NCBI GenBank assembly: GCA_910588655.1
Contig: CAJUPJ010000048.1
Span: 1 to 23,267 of the forward strand
Source: an uncultured Lachnospiraceae bacterium
GTDB taxonomy: Bacteria > Bacillota > Clostridia > Lachnospirales > Lachnospiraceae
Direction: 5' to 3'
Length of the DNA stretch: 23,267 bases
Part shown: positions 23,216 to 23,267 of the stretch, piece after piece
Layout: the number at the start of each line of letters is the position of its first letter
Position numbering within the stretch: the first letter of the stretch is position 1
Program-made: the position numbers and the translations under genes
The notes under the pieces: generated by a model
What the model saw: the letters and a program-made list of their open reading frames with translations, nothing else
The model's database searches: none
Told to the model about the DNA's origin: nothing

Positions 23216-23267
23216 TACTATTCAGTCATAAAGGCACATTTATAAGGCACACAGTTAAAAAGCTGGT

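Noticed and set aside
23034..23231. 65-residue plus-strand frame at the right end
   Set aside because: It crosses a repeat-core fragment and two hairpins, has no ribosome binding site and looks like no known protein.

Overview
The window looks like the chromosome of an anaerobic, AT-rich, butyrate-forming member of the Clostridia, most likely Lachnospiraceae. The evidence is a complete acetyl-CoA-to-butyryl-CoA operon (thl-crt-hbd-bcd-etfB-etfA) next to a butyryl-CoA:acetate CoA-transferase gene, together with a Bce-type peptide detoxification module, a LytTR regulator and strong AGGAGG ribosome binding sites. I cannot name the species.

Layout. (1) 1-1720: a LytTR regulator and a receptor kinase on the minus strand. 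The kinase is cut off just after its phospho-acceptor histidine by foreign sequence that starts with two hairpins, probably the end of an IS200/IS605-type element that continues beyond the left edge. (2) 1768-2200: the first copy (R1) of a structured intergenic repeat family. (3) 2213-6668: bceA-bceB-bceR-bceS, minus strand. (4) 6855-7283: a doubtful small membrane protein and a 40-nt perfect palindrome acting as terminator. (5) 7338-13785: the butyrate operon, minus strand, with a recognisable promoter. (6) 13874-14400: a zinc-ribbon/SHOCT membrane protein that seems to lack a normal start codon. (7) 14410-14971: repeat copy R2. (8) 15021-16571: but, plus strand, with a bidirectional terminator. 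(9) 16598-20550: on the minus strand, four tandem small-RNA-like units, then a Ro60-like DUF2828/vWA protein, then a chemoreceptor that lost its first membrane segment. (10) 20627-21921: a divergent WYL-domain regulator. (11) 22002-22450: rpsO with its leader and terminator. (12) 22487 to the end: repeat copies R3 and R4, no genes.

The most interesting part is 20051-21921. Three of the four RNA units have a closed acceptor-like stem and a canonical TTCGANT T-arm, and two also have a tRNA D-arm. All four carry one shared insert: a hairpin with a GTTA or GCCA loop followed by TTACAGCAAT or a close variant. They lie immediately upstream of a ring-type HEAT/vWA protein related to Ro60 and beside a WYL transcription factor. 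This looks like a Ro60/Y-RNA-type ribonucleoprotein locus whose tRNA mimics form the 5' leader of the protein gene. The second notable item is the repeat family R1-R4, which shows compensatory base changes in several stems.

The metabolic genes work together. Thiolase, 3-hydroxybutyryl-CoA dehydrogenase, crotonase and the Bcd-EtfAB complex make butyryl-CoA, and the CoA-transferase releases butyrate with acetate as acceptor.
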